The position numbers and the translations under genes are program-made. A stretch of 64,000 nucleotides of DNA from DASCOT01 sp965197275 (lineage in GTDB: Bacteria > Acidobacteriota > UBA890 > WLXD01), in contig CBDAMQ010000019.1 in assembly GCA_965197275.1 (NCBI GenBank), positions 1 to 64,000 of the forward strand, given 5' to 3'. Shown here one piece after another: positions 33,637 through 42,481 of this stretch (its first letter is position 1; each line of letters opens with the position of its first letter). The notes below the pieces were generated by a model. The model made no database searches, was not told where the DNA came from, and saw only the letters and a program-made list of their open reading frames with translations.

Positions 33637-33688
33637 CGTCGTCGGTGCCGGCATCGGATGCCATACCAGGATTCGGGAGGTCTACACA

Positions 33689-34243
33689 ATGAAGGCTCGC
33701 CGACAGGCGATCGGTGGCGGCAAGGCGCTGCTCAGCGCGCTGCTGGCGCTCCCACTCGTTGTGGGATTGGTCTCAACGCCGCAAGCGACCGGGGCGGAGT
33801 CGATCGTCTACGTGCTACGCCACGCCGAGCGCGCAGACGCCGCCCAGCCTCAGCCTGACCCGCACCTCAGCGCCGCAGGACACCGGCGTGCCGCACGGCT
33901 GGCTGATCTTCTCGCCGCCGAGCCCATCACAGCTGTTCTCAGCTCCGATTACCACCGCACCCGTGAGACCTCTCAACCGCTGGCAGCCCGTCTCGAACTG
34001 CCAGTGGAGATCTACGACCCACGAGCGCTGCCCGAGCTCGCAGCCGCTCTGAGGGCACGGCCGGGACGTCACGTCGTTGTTGGCCACAGCAATACGACAC
34101 CGCAGCTCGTCGAGTTATTGGGAGGAGATCCGGGCGAGCCGATCGATGATGCAACGGAGTTCGATCGCCTCTACGTCGTCATCCGGAATGCCGATGGTGG
34201 CGTCAGCACGTTGCACTTACGCTACGGAGCGCCTTCAAGCTGA
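33689..34243 (+). CDS. Exported histidine phosphatase (SixA/PGAM-like)
   Basis: ATG 33689 with a good ribosome site (GGGAGG). A signal peptide spans residues 1-~36 (ending TGAES). The catalytic motif is VLRHAERAD (RHG-type), followed by LSAAGHRRAARLADLL, the second Arg in SSDYHRTRETSQ and the second catalytic His in VVVGHSNTTPQL. 184 residues, typical for secreted branch-2-like members of unknown substrate. Follows the FAH genes in the same direction. Confidence 0.88.
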   Translation: MKARRQAIGGGKALLSALLALPLVVGLVSTPQATGAESIVYVLRHAERADAAQPQPDPHLSAAGHRRAARLADLLAAEPITAVLSSDYHRTRETSQPLAARLELPVEIYDPRALPELAAALRARPGRHVVVGHSNTTPQLVELLGGDPGEPIDDATEFDRLYVVIRNADGGVSTLHLRYGAPSS

Positions 34244-34300
34244 GTCTCGGGATGCCATGACGACCGGGCGCCGAGACGAGTCCTGTTTTCCGGCGGAGTT

Positions 34301-35611
34301 CTACTCGCCCTCGATAGCCGCATCGTTAATCGGAAGGCTCAATCGCACCCGGCGGGCGCGACCCTTCTGCACCTCGAGCACCTCCGCCGTGGCGCCGTCG
34401 AACTCGACCATGTCCCCACCGTCGACGACGCGAAGCAGCTTCTCCCGCAACAGCCCGGCAAGGGTGTCGGCGGCGTCTGAGCGCAACTGCAATCCGGTCC
34501 ACCGATTCACCACCTGCAGTAGCGTCCCACCCTGCACGAGGAACCGTCCTGGTCCGTCGGGCACGACATCGGGCTCCTCTTGATCGAACTCGTCTTGCAC
34601 CGGGCCGACAATTTGCTCGAGCACGTTTTCCAGCGTCACGAGCCCCGAGACCGTACCGAACTCGTCGAGCACGAACGCCATGTGCTGGCGGGTCGCCTGG
34701 AACACGCGCAGCAGGCGTGCGATCCGCAGAGTATCGGGCACGAACCGCGGCGGTCGCATGAGCGATTCCACCCTGATGTCGCTGTCGGCGGAGATTCCGG
34801 GGAGGTCGCGCGTATGGAGCACCCCGACAAGCTCGTCCAGTGTCCCGCGACATACCGGGTAGCGTCCATGCTTGGTGAGCTGCACCTTGCGGATCACCTC
34901 CTGGATGGGATCGTCTATATCCACGTAGACGATCTCGCGCCGCGGCACCATGACCTGCCGGCAGGTGATCTCGTCGAACTCGAAGACCGCATCGATGAGC
35001 CGATGCTCGGCTTTGGTGAGCTATCCGTGGGCATGCGCGTGACTGACCAGCCGGCGGATCTCCTCCTCGCTGTGTAGCTCATCATGCTCGGCGCCGCCCT
35101 CCACGCCGAGCCGGCGGAGGAGGACCGAGGTGACCGAATCGAGCGCGATCAGCAATGGGTAGGTGACGACGTAGAAGAACTTCAGCGGCAGTGCGCACCA
35201 CAGAGACATCTGCTCTGGTCGCCGGATCGCGAAGATCTTCGGTGCCTGCTCGCCGATGACCAGGTGTAACGCCGTGATGACGCTGAAGGCGATCGTGAAC
35301 GAGGTGGTATGCAGCACGGTTGACGAGGTAATGCCGACCTCGTGCAGCCAGGGCTCCAGCAGCCGGGCGATCGCCGGCTCGCCGACCCAGCCGAGCCCCA
35401 ACGACGCCATCGTAATGCCCAGCTGACAGGCCGACAGCGATCGGTCCATGCGATCGAAGAGCCACTGGGTCGTCCTCGCCAGTAGGCTGTCGCGCGGCGC
35501 GAACTCGCCCAGCCGACCGGGTCGCAGCTTCACGAGCGCGAACTCGGCGGCCACGAAGAAGCCGTTCAGGATTACCAGGATGACTGTCAGAGCGACGAGA
35601 ACCAGATCCAC
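34301..35611 (-). pseudogene. CorC/CNNM-family (HlyC/CorC) transporter gene interrupted by an in-frame TAG
   Basis: From GTG 35611 the frame encodes a CNNM membrane domain (LVALTVILVILNGFFVAAEF, GEQAPKIFAIR) as far as SHAHAHG, then TAG at 35021-35023. The same frame continues directly with LTKAEHRLIDAVFEFDEI and MVPRREIVYVD, then two CBS domains and the CorC_HlyC C-terminal domain (FLVQGGTLLQVVNRW), ending at 34301. No frameshift is needed; a single substitution such as GAG to TAG would explain it. Family members are membrane proteins for Mg2+/Co2+ handling. TAG is used as an ordinary stop elsewhere in the window, so the lesion (or an error) splits the protein between the membrane and CBS parts. 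Confidence 0.85.
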
Positions 35612-35807
35612 GCTCGGCCCACCTCCGGCGTGTACCCGTCGCTGCACGCTCGCAGCGGCGGTCACCGATCGAGAGCTTACAAGATTCAAGCGCGCCCGTA
35701 GTGGTCTGCAGGCCGCTTCGGCAGGACAGTGCGGACCGTAAGACGCTACGATTCGCTCCGCTGCTCCGCGCGAGTCCCACCGCCGATCGACAAGGAGATG
35801 AAGGCCC

Positions 35808-36416
35808 GTGATCGCCTCACCCTCGAGAGCTCTGATCCTCGTCATGCTCACAGCCGTCGGTTTTCAAGCGATCGCGGGCGAGTCGAAGCCGGCTGACCCC
35901 GGGCGTTTGGTGGTGACCGAGGCAGCGATCCAGGCCCTGCTGACACGGATGGTTTTCAACCAAGAGGGACGGTGGTACCTCAGAGAGCCGAGCGATTGCG
36001 GTTACGCCATCGTCCAGAACCACTCTGTGGAGCTGGCCGACGGGGTGATCAGCATCCGCGCCAAGCTCTACTGGAGCGAGGCGAAGCGCCTCCTGGGTGA
36101 GTGCCGAGGCCCGAGCACCAACTTCGAGGTGCTGGCCACCGCCACCCCGGTGGCTGACGGAGACACCGTCGGTCTACGTGACATCCAGTTGACGGCGCCG
36201 GATGGCAATATGGTTGCCTTGGCGGCGCTCACGCTTCTGAAGAGCAGGATCCCGAGCTCCTACGATGTGGATGTGGCGCAGATGCTGGGCGAAGCGCTGG
36301 CCGCCACCGAGGTCACCGACCTGCTCGCAATCAGCGATCTTCGGGCCACCGATGCCGTGGTGGAGGAGGGCGTTCTCGAGCTGGGCCTGGGGTTTACGTT
36401 GATCAGCCGTTATTGA
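35808..36416 (+). CDS. Secreted hypothetical protein
   Basis: 202 residues from GTG 35808, with AAGGAGATGAAGG just upstream as ribosome site. A signal peptide is evident (RALILVMLTAVGFQAIAGES). The mature part has two cysteines (SDCGYAI, GECRGPS) that could form a disulfide, and an alternating beta pattern. I recognise no family. It is divergent from the CorC gene, and its 3' end is followed within 40 bp by the MITE-like element. Confidence 0.6.
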   Translation: MIASPSRALILVMLTAVGFQAIAGESKPADPGRLVVTEAAIQALLTRMVFNQEGRWYLREPSDCGYAIVQNHSVELADGVISIRAKLYWSEAKRLLGECRGPSTNFEVLATATPVADGDTVGLRDIQLTAPDGNMVALAALTLLKSRIPSSYDVDVAQMLGEALAATEVTDLLAISDLRATDAVVEEGVLELGLGFTLISRY

Positions 36417-36452
36417 CGGTTTCCTGTGCTGGACGGTCGAGCAAAACGACCA

Positions 36453-36731
36453 CTAGTGGCCTGTAACAGGGGAATCGATAGTGCCGTGGTGGCGAAATGG
36501 GGTCGGATGCAAGGCACTCCGACGAGTCGATGTTGGTGCATCTTAGAGCAGGAGCAACGCCGCAGGCGGCCCCAGTTCGCCGCCATCCTGCGGACAGACG
36601 GGCAGTTGCGGGCGATCTCCGCGTTGCGACTCGTCGACGATGCGCCGCGGCATCGCCATTCTCGCCGCGCCTTGATCTCGCCCGCAAATCCCATCTGCGG
36701 CGCTATCGATTCCCCTGTTACAGGCCACTAG
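36453..36731. mobile_element. MITE-like element, 279 bp, 29-bp terminal inverted repeats
   Basis: The ends are perfect inverted repeats of 29 bp: 36453-36481 starts CTAGTGGCCTGTAACAGGGG and continues AATCGATAG, and 36703-36731 is its exact complement. Imperfect symmetry continues a little inward. If the outer bases are target sequence, the insertion duplicated TA (as IS630/mariner-type elements do) or CTAG. The interior has no credible complete gene. It fills the whole gene-free stretch 36417-36740 and ends 9 bp before the next start codon. Confidence 0.8.
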
Positions 36732-36740
36732 AATCAGCCC

Positions 36741-37055
36741 ATGACCAACATGGCAGCGCCGATGGTTCCGCTGATCGTGGCGATGAAGCTCAAGCAGATC
36801 TTCGCCGCCTTCGAGTCGCATGGCGCCACCAGCCCCGATACGGCGATGTCGTTCGCGAATCTCGGCATCCGCGAATCGCACTTGCTCAGGAGGCTTGTGA
36901 GTCACGGTGTCCTCGTGCCGACCACCGAAGAGCGCTACTACCTCGACCGGCAAGCCAAGGGCGTGTGGCGTCAGGGCCGGCAACGGCGCGTAGCGGTTAT
37001 CCTCATGGTGGCCGCCGCCGGGTTGATCATCGCCTGGTACATCAACGCCCTCTGA
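36741..37055 (+). CDS. Small membrane-anchored hypothetical protein
   Basis: 104 residues from ATG 36741. The N-terminal ~70 residues look helical and resemble a winged-helix repressor fold (ESHLLRRLVSHGVLVPTTEERYYL), and the C-terminus is one membrane helix (VAVILMVAAAGLIIAWYI). No visible ribosome site: the 9 bp upstream are followed by the MITE end, which has probably replaced the original leader. The function is unknown. The next gene starts 15 bp downstream. Confidence 0.6.
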   Translation: MTNMAAPMVPLIVAMKLKQIFAAFESHGATSPDTAMSFANLGIRESHLLRRLVSHGVLVPTTEERYYLDRQAKGVWRQGRQRRVAVILMVAAAGLIIAWYINAL

Positions 37056-37070
37056 GTCGAACGCGACTGC

Positions 37071-37652
37071 ATGCGCGCCGACCCGGCTGACTACGGTCGG
37101 CTGCCGCTTCGTGCCCACACGCTGCTCGAGGATGTCCCGCTACATGACGTGTGGAGTGTCGAGCTGCGCGGCGGCGGGCCGGGTCGCACGCTGCAGGAGC
37201 TGCGTTCCATCGTGTCGATGCGGCAACTCGCCAGCGCCAGCCGCGCGGTCGGGTTCTTCTTCTGGCTACGGCGGCAGCTCGGCCGCCTGTTCCGCTGGGA
37301 CCGCGGCACCAGCGACCCGACCGAGTCGACCTACTTTCAGCGGTTGACCACGGCCGACCGACAGGCGTCGGTGATCGAGCCCGGTACCTCGGAGGGCCCG
37401 GGGCGTACTCTGTACGCCTCACCGAGCGAGAGCATCGAGGAGATCCGCAACGCGACGGTGCACGCGTTCTCCGTCTTTGCGCTGGTCGAGCGGAATCAGG
37501 GATACCGACTCTACTGGGCGATCTACGTGCTTCCGGTGGGCTGGATCACGCGTTGGTACATGCGCCTCATCAACCCCTTCCGCCGGTACCTGATCTATCC
37601 GGCGGTCTTGCGGCACATTGGTGCCGCCTGGGAGCGTGAGCTAGTTGAGTAG
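37071..37652 (+). CDS. DUF2867-like protein
   Basis: 193 residues, start ATG 37071. Landmarks DVWSVELRGGGPGRTLQELR and YWAIYVLPVGWITRWYMRLI resemble DUF2867 proteins, which are helical and of unknown role. No signal peptide; one hydrophobic segment near residue 160. Probably co-transcribed with the small membrane protein upstream. A CTAG-tipped hairpin repeat follows the stop codon directly. Confidence 0.6.
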   Translation: MRADPADYGRLPLRAHTLLEDVPLHDVWSVELRGGGPGRTLQELRSIVSMRQLASASRAVGFFFWLRRQLGRLFRWDRGTSDPTESTYFQRLTTADRQASVIEPGTSEGPGRTLYASPSESIEEIRNATVHAFSVFALVERNQGYRLYWAIYVLPVGWITRWYMRLINPFRRYLIYPAVLRHIGAAWERELVE

Positions 37653-37655
37653 TGG

Positions 37656-37683
37656 CGTGTTGTGGTCTGCAACAGGCCACTAG
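37656..37683. repeat. CTAG-tipped palindromic repeat
   Basis: GTGGC near 37656 and GGCCACTAG ending at 37683 form a short stem around a TCTGCAACA loop. The right half (ACAGGCCACTAG) is identical to the end of the MITE-like element at 36720-36731, so this may be a solo remnant of the same family. Confidence 0.5.
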
Positions 37684-37747
37684 CAATCCCGGCGAACCAC
37701 CAGCAACCCTGACGGAGCACATGCTTGAAGCGACCGATCCTGAGCGG

Positions 37748-38383
37748 TCAGAAACGCTCGAGCCACTCCTCCGGCAGGCCGTACTCCCGCGCCCGGGCGG
37801 CGATGTCGGCCCGAGTTACACCGAGCTGCGAGAGTGCGCCAAGTAGCTCGTCGAGCATTGCAGGCTCCCCGTTGTTCGATTCGAGCGGCCGCTGGAACGC
37901 GGCGATCAGTCGCGGTAGCACGGGGAGCAATCGATCGAGCCCTTCGATCTCGGTGCTGATGCTACCGAGTAGTCCGGAGACGGCGCCGCTGTCGGCGCCA
38001 AGCATCTCGGAGAAAGCGCTGACCGATTCGGGGCTGATCAGGCCGGCGATCCCGTCCGGCAGCGGCCGGGAGGAGGCGGTCGCCGGAGACTCGACTGAAA
38101 GGGCCGGGGGCCAGCGTCGGGCGCCTTCCTCAATCGGGACGGAGCGGGTGATCGGCACCGGGCCGACGCGGCGGTCGCTGACGACACGCTCGACGATGGC
38201 GAGCGGGATGGTCTGCCGCCCACCGTACTGGGTGAAGATCACTTCTCCGCCCTCGACGCGTGCTTGCGAGGTGTGGATCACGCGGCCGTTCTTCAGATAG
38301 ATGCTGTCGGCGGTGGCTTCCGGGCTAGCAACCAGCACGGTGGCCACCACGAGCGGCAACAGGCATGCTCGGCGTAGGGTCAT
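37748..38383 (-). CDS. Secreted hypothetical protein with SHD1-like N-terminal segment
   Basis: With ATG 38383 the protein is 211 residues and starts MTLRRACLLPLVVATVLVAS, a signal peptide cut near EATADS. Next comes a short beta module (SIYLKNGRVIHTSQARVEGG then EVIFTQYGGRQTIPL) of a kind often found in secreted proteins that list 'LKNGR.I.G' motifs. The C-terminal half is helical. No enzymatic motif. The function is unknown. Confidence 0.55.
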   Translation of the reverse strand: MTLRRACLLPLVVATVLVASPEATADSIYLKNGRVIHTSQARVEGGEVIFTQYGGRQTIPLAIVERVVSDRRVGPVPITRSVPIEEGARRWPPALSVESPATASSRPLPDGIAGLISPESVSAFSEMLGADSGAVSGLLGSISTEIEGLDRLLPVLPRLIAAFQRPLESNNGEPAMLDELLGALSQLGVTRADIAARAREYGLPEEWLERF

Positions 38384-38537
38384 GTGATGATGCTGTCGAT
38401 GCGTACGCGCGCGCGCAAGGGAGTAGGCGTCGGTGGCCGCGGATGGCCACCGCTGACCGCGATTTCGACAGCCGTGCGGACCCTCAGGTCGCCGCCACAG
38501 ACTTGTCGTGCAGCCCCGACGCGTGGAACATGTCGGC

Positions 38538-39020
38538 ATGTCGGAGCATCGATATCACCTCGCGCAAGTGAACGTCGCGCGCATGCGGGCGCCTCTGGAA
38601 GACCCGCTCATGCAGGGTTTCGTCGACCGGCTGGAACCGATCAACGCCATCGCCGATCAGGCCCCCGGCTTCGTTTGGCGGCTGCAGGGCGAAGAGGGCA
38701 ACGCCACGGCGGTGCGCGCATTCGAGGATGAGCGATTGATCATCAACATGTCGGTCTGGACGTCGATCGAGTCGCTGCGCGCGTACGTCTACCGCAGTGG
38801 CCATACCGAGCCGCTTCGCCGGCGCCAGGAGTGGTTCGAGGAGATGGAGGGCCCCACCAGCGTTCTGTGGTGGGTTCCCGCAGGTCACATTCCGACCGCC
38901 GTCGAGGCGCGCGAAGCGCTCGACCGGCTGTGCGAGCAAGGCCCGACCGCAGCCGCGTTTACTTTCAAGGCGCCGTTTCCAGTGCCGGACGCGATTCTAC
39001 GGCCAAGCTCGATCGGTTGA
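38538..39020 (+). CDS. DUF3291 (antibiotic biosynthesis monooxygenase-like fold) protein
   Basis: ATG 38538 gives MSEHRYHLAQVNVARMRAPL, the standard start of DUF3291 proteins; WRLQGEEGNATAVRAF, NMSVWTSIESLRAYVYRS and SVLWWVPAGHIPTAVEA are further family landmarks. These are dimeric alpha+beta-barrel cytoplasmic proteins with no proven reaction. 160 residues, full length. Precedes the cytochrome/alcohol dehydrogenase operon by 61 bp, but a functional link is not evident. Confidence 0.8.
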   Translation: MSEHRYHLAQVNVARMRAPLEDPLMQGFVDRLEPINAIADQAPGFVWRLQGEEGNATAVRAFEDERLIINMSVWTSIESLRAYVYRSGHTEPLRRRQEWFEEMEGPTSVLWWVPAGHIPTAVEAREALDRLCEQGPTAAAFTFKAPFPVPDAILRPSSIG

Positions 39021-39081
39021 CGGGCGTGAGCTATGGTCATGGCCGTTCTCGACTAGCCCGCAAGCAACTGTAGGATCGACC

Positions 39082-39939
39082 ATGCAGCGACGTGTTCCCG
39101 TGCTGATCGCATGGTGCTTGGTGGTCGCATCGGCGCTGACACAGGAAGTCCGGGCGCTGGCACAGGAGACCCAGGCGCAGGAGGCTCAGCCACAGGAGAC
39201 CCAGGCGTCGGAGTCGCACGCGGACGCGGCGAAGGGCCGGCCGCTCTATGCCGCCTACTGCGCACGCTGCCACGGGATGACCGGCGGCGGCGGCGAGGGG
39301 CCCAGCCTCGCCCGGCACGAGCTGCCGCGGGCGCCAGACGATGAGGCACTGATCGCCATTGTCATTGGCGGAATCCCTGGCACCGCCATGGGGTCGACCT
39401 GGTGGCTGAGCGCGGCGGATTGCGCCGCCCTGGCGGCCTACGTCCGATCTTTAGCACCGACGGTTGCGGCGGCCGACGACTTGCGCGGCGATTCCGCCAG
39501 GGGCCGGGAAATCTTCGAGGGGACTGGCGGCTGTGGCAGCTGCCACACCGTGGGTGGGTTCGGTACCAACCGGGGCCCTGATCTCAGCACCGTCGGCGCT
39601 CGCCGTGGGGTGCCCTATATACGCCAGGCCATCCTCGATCCCGCGGCGACATCGCCGCGCGGGCTCACCGAGATCGGCGCCGACTTCGTCGACTACCTGG
39701 TCGTCCGAGTGGTCGATCTGGATGGCCGCGAAGTGGTCGGAATGCGCCTGAACGAGGACTCCTACAGCATTCAGGTACGCGATGCGGGAGGCCGGCTGCA
39801 CTCGTTCTACAAGCCCGATCTGCAGACCCTCGAGAAGCACTTCGATGCGAGCCTCATGCAGAGCTACCGCGACCAGCTCTCGGAAGCGGAGATCGACGAT
39901 CTTGTTGCCTATCTGTCCACGCTGCGAGGATCGCGATGA
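39082..39939 (+). CDS. Dihaem cytochrome c, partner of the PQQ dehydrogenase
   Basis: ATG 39082 with AGGA upstream; signal peptide MQRRVPVLIAWCLVVASALT. A Gln/Glu/Thr-rich linker containing repeated AQETQA units precedes two class I cytochrome domains: CARCH (about residue 58) with GTAMGS as possible Met ligand, and CGSCH (about residue 154). Electrons from the quinoprotein encoded next would pass through it to the terminal oxidase. The stop overlaps the dehydrogenase start (ATGA at 39936), so translation is coupled. Confidence 0.9.
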   Translation: MQRRVPVLIAWCLVVASALTQEVRALAQETQAQEAQPQETQASESHADAAKGRPLYAAYCARCHGMTGGGGEGPSLARHELPRAPDDEALIAIVIGGIPGTAMGSTWWLSAADCAALAAYVRSLAPTVAAADDLRGDSARGREIFEGTGGCGSCHTVGGFGTNRGPDLSTVGARRGVPYIRQAILDPAATSPRGLTEIGADFVDYLVVRVVDLDGREVVGMRLNEDSYSIQVRDAGGRLHSFYKPDLQTLEKHFDASLMQSYRDQLSEAEIDDLVAYLSTLRGSR

Positions 39940-41570
39940 TGTGGTGCGTTTCTAGACGCTCGGCGGCCCACTTCAGAGGAGCTGCCCTGCTCGTAGCGAC
40001 GGCGCAGCTGTTGACGGTCGCACCGTCGGCTGCGCAGGAGGTGTCCTTCGACCGGTTGAAGCGTGCCGCCGAGGAGCCGCACAACTGGCTCACCTACTCG
40101 GGCACCTACAATTCGGAGCGCTTCTCGCTATCGACCGAAATCACCCCGGAGAACGTCGGCGACCTGAAGGTCATCTGGGTCTACCAGACCGATCCCGGAG
40201 CAGTGGAGACGACGCCGCTGGTGGTCGACGACGTCATGTATCTGACCGAGCCACCGAGCACGGTGACGGCGCTCGACGTGCGCACCGGGCGGCGCATCTG
40301 GCGCTGGAGGCCGTCGATGCCGGCCGAGGTCAAGCACATCGGTTTTCCGGCAGTGAACCGTGGAGTGAGCTTGCTCGACGAGACGGTCTACGTGGGCACG
40401 CTTGACGGTCACGCGGTGGCCCTCGACGCCGCGTCCGGGGTCGAACGCTGGACCGCGACGGTTGCCGACAACGATCTGGGATTCGCGATCACCGCGGCGC
40501 CGCTGACGATCGACGGCAAGGTGATCATCGGCGTGAGCGGTGCTGAGGCCGGCATTCGTGGCTTCATCGATGCCTACTCCACCGAGGACGGCTCGTTGCT
40601 GTGGCGTACCCACACAGTGCCGGCGGCCGGAGAGCCGGGCAGCGAGACGTGGGGCGGCGACAGTTGGGAGACCGGGGGCGGATCAACCTGGCTGACGGGC
40701 TCCTACGACCCGGAGCTGAACCTGCTGTACTGGGGGATCGGCAACCCGGCCCCCGACTGGAACGGCGACGATCGGCCTGGCGACAACCTCTACACCTGCT
40801 CGCTGCTGGCGCTCGATGCGGATACAGGCGAGATCCGCTGGCACTTCCAGTTCACTCCCCACGACACGCACGACTGGGACTCAAACGAGATTCCCGTGCT
40901 GCTGGATCTGGAGTGGGGCGGGGAGATGCGGCAGCTGGTGGCGATGGCCAACCGCAACGCCTTTTACTACGTCCTCGACCGCGAAACCGGCGAGTTTCTG
41001 CACGGCAGCGAGTACTCCAAGCAGACCTGGGCGGCGGGGCTCGACGAGGCTGGCCGGCCGATCGTCCTGCCGGATACCGAGCCCACCGAGGAGGGCACGC
41101 TTGTCTGGCCCAGCCTGCAAGGGGCGACCAACTGGTTCAGCCCGAGCTACAGTCCGCTCACCGAGCTCTTCTACGTCGCTGTGCGGCACATGGGCTCCGT
41201 TTACTACAAGGCCGAGGCGGAGTACGAGCCCGGCATGCCGTTCATGGGCGGCGGCGAGCAGGCGCTCAGCGGTGACGATGCTGGCGGTTTCGTTCGGGCG
41301 CTCGACGTGCGGACCGGCGAGCTGCGCTGGGAGTTCCCGCTGCTCACGCCTCCGTGGGCGGGCGTGATGGCGACCGCTGGCGGGCTGGTTTTCGGTGGCT
41401 CCGAGGAGGGCAACTTCTTCGCCCTCGACGCCAACACCGGCGAGACGATGTGGGATTTCCAGGCCGGGGCACCGGCGCGCTCCAACCCGATGGCGTTCGA
41501 GGTCGACGGCAAGCAACGCGTCGTCATGTCGGCAGGCAACACGGTCTTCGCGTTCGGGGTCCGTGACTAG
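39936..41570 (+). CDS. PQQ-dependent alcohol dehydrogenase, predicted lanthanide type
   Basis: A 544-residue periplasmic quinoprotein with signal peptide (to about APSAAQ) and propeller tryptophan-docking motifs. The cofactor site is visible: Glu204 (GVSGAEAGIRGF), Asn270 (WGIGNPAPDW), and FTPHDTHDWDSNE with catalytic Asp313 and a second Asp315 two residues on. In methanol/ethanol dehydrogenases, Asp at +2 marks lanthanide-using enzymes (XoxF, ExaF/PedH), while calcium enzymes have Ala or Ser. WGGDSWETGGGSTWLTGSYD is the usual PQQ-ring contact region. The adjacent-cysteine pair of MxaF/XoxF is not seen. Four-bp overlap with the dihaem cytochrome gene. The alcohol substrate is unknown. Confidence 0.88.
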   Translation: MMWCVSRRSAAHFRGAALLVATAQLLTVAPSAAQEVSFDRLKRAAEEPHNWLTYSGTYNSERFSLSTEITPENVGDLKVIWVYQTDPGAVETTPLVVDDVMYLTEPPSTVTALDVRTGRRIWRWRPSMPAEVKHIGFPAVNRGVSLLDETVYVGTLDGHAVALDAASGVERWTATVADNDLGFAITAAPLTIDGKVIIGVSGAEAGIRGFIDAYSTEDGSLLWRTHTVPAAGEPGSETWGGDSWETGGGSTWLTGSYDPELNLLYWGIGNPAPDWNGDDRPGDNLYTCSLLALDADTGEIRWHFQFTPHDTHDWDSNEIPVLLDLEWGGEMRQLVAMANRNAFYYVLDRETGEFLHGSEYSKQTWAAGLDEAGRPIVLPDTEPTEEGTLVWPSLQGATNWFSPSYSPLTELFYVAVRHMGSVYYKAEAEYEPGMPFMGGGEQALSGDDAGGFVRALDVRTGELRWEFPLLTPPWAGVMATAGGLVFGGSEEGNFFALDANTGETMWDFQAGAPARSNPMAFEVDGKQRVVMSAGNTVFAFGVRD

Positions 41571-41612
41571 TGCTCCTGCAGGCGTTGCCGCACGCGTGAC
41601 CGGGAGCACTAG
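41567..41612. repeat. Inverted repeat with CTAG tips at a gene junction
   Basis: CTAGTGCTCC (41567-41576) and GGAGCACTAG (41603-41612) are exact inverted copies, 26 bp apart. The left arm contains the dehydrogenase stop codon, and the right arm lies within the start region of the next gene. It may work as an attenuator or be a repeat-family scar. Confidence 0.6.
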
Positions 41613-42444
41613 CCTCGCCGACTACTACGGTGCCGGCTACGCAGAGTTCGCCTCCGAGCTCTACGCCACCATCCGCGCCGAGGCATTCGGTGAGGACATC
41701 GGCCAACACAGTTGGCTGACCGCCACCGAGCACGATCGGTTCATCGCGTGGCTGGCGGTCGGCGAGAGCGCTCGCGTGCTCGATGTTGCCTGCGGGTCCG
41801 GTGGACCGACCCTGCGTATCGCCAGCTTGACCGGTTGTCGGGTTGATGGGATCGATGTGGAACCCGGCGCCGTGCATACGGCGAATCAGCAGGCCGAGAT
41901 GGCCGGCCTGGGGGAGCGCGCCCGGTTCGAGGTCCACGATGCCGGCCAGCGATTGCCGTACGATGACTCGGAGCTCGACGGCCTGATCTGCATCGATGCG
42001 TTGACCCACTTCCCCGACCGGAGACGCGTGTTCGGCGACTGGGCGCGCGTCCTTCGACCGGGAGGACGCCTGGTCTTTACCGACCCGGTGACCGTGACCG
42101 GAGTGGTCAGCGACGAGGAGATGCGCCTGCGCGCTTCGATCGGCAGCCTGTTCTTCGCGCCCTCCGGGCTCGACGCCGACCTTCTTGCCGAGACCGGGTT
42201 CGAGATCGATCGCGTCGAGGATCGCACCGAGAACATGGCGAGCACCGCGGCGGGGCGGCGTACGGCCCGCGCCGCACACGAGGCCGACCTGCGGCGCATC
42301 GAGGGCGACGTGACGTTCGAAGGCCAGCAGGCGTTTCTCGCCGTGGCGTCGAAGCTGGCCGCTGAGCGCCGGCTATCGCGCTTCGCCTTCCGCTGCCTGC
42401 GCCAGCCGCAGTCCCAGGCCACTAGATTCTCTAGGCGCGGGTAG
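41596..42444 (+). CDS. Class I SAM-dependent methyltransferase
   Basis: Begins near ADYYGAGYAEFASELYATI; motif I VLDVACGSGGPTLRIA, acidic loop VDGIDVEPGA, motif II-like LICIDALTHFPD, motif III VLRPGGRLVFTDP. This is the UbiE/sarcosine-glycine or small-molecule methyltransferase kind. The start is uncertain: GTG 41596 is used here; GTG 41563 would overlap the dehydrogenase gene. The final ~15 residues after FAFRCLRQP look read-through, because the family normally ends near SRFAF. A degenerate second copy of the 3' end lies at 42555-42625. Confidence 0.85.
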   Translation: MTGSTSLADYYGAGYAEFASELYATIRAEAFGEDIGQHSWLTATEHDRFIAWLAVGESARVLDVACGSGGPTLRIASLTGCRVDGIDVEPGAVHTANQQAEMAGLGERARFEVHDAGQRLPYDDSELDGLICIDALTHFPDRRRVFGDWARVLRPGGRLVFTDPVTVTGVVSDEEMRLRASIGSLFFAPSGLDADLLAETGFEIDRVEDRTENMASTAAGRRTARAAHEADLRRIEGDVTFEGQQAFLAVASKLAAERRLSRFAFRCLRQPQSQATRFSRRG

Positions 42445-42481
42445 GGCAGAGTAGGATCATGAACACGATCAAGAGGCTCGC

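Noticed and set aside
4624..35023. Possible TAG recoding because two genes carry in-frame TAG
   Set aside because: Other genes clearly end with TAG (e.g. the homocysteine methyltransferase at 16480, the alcohol dehydrogenase at 41570, the M20 hydrolase at 51140), with unrelated sequence after it.
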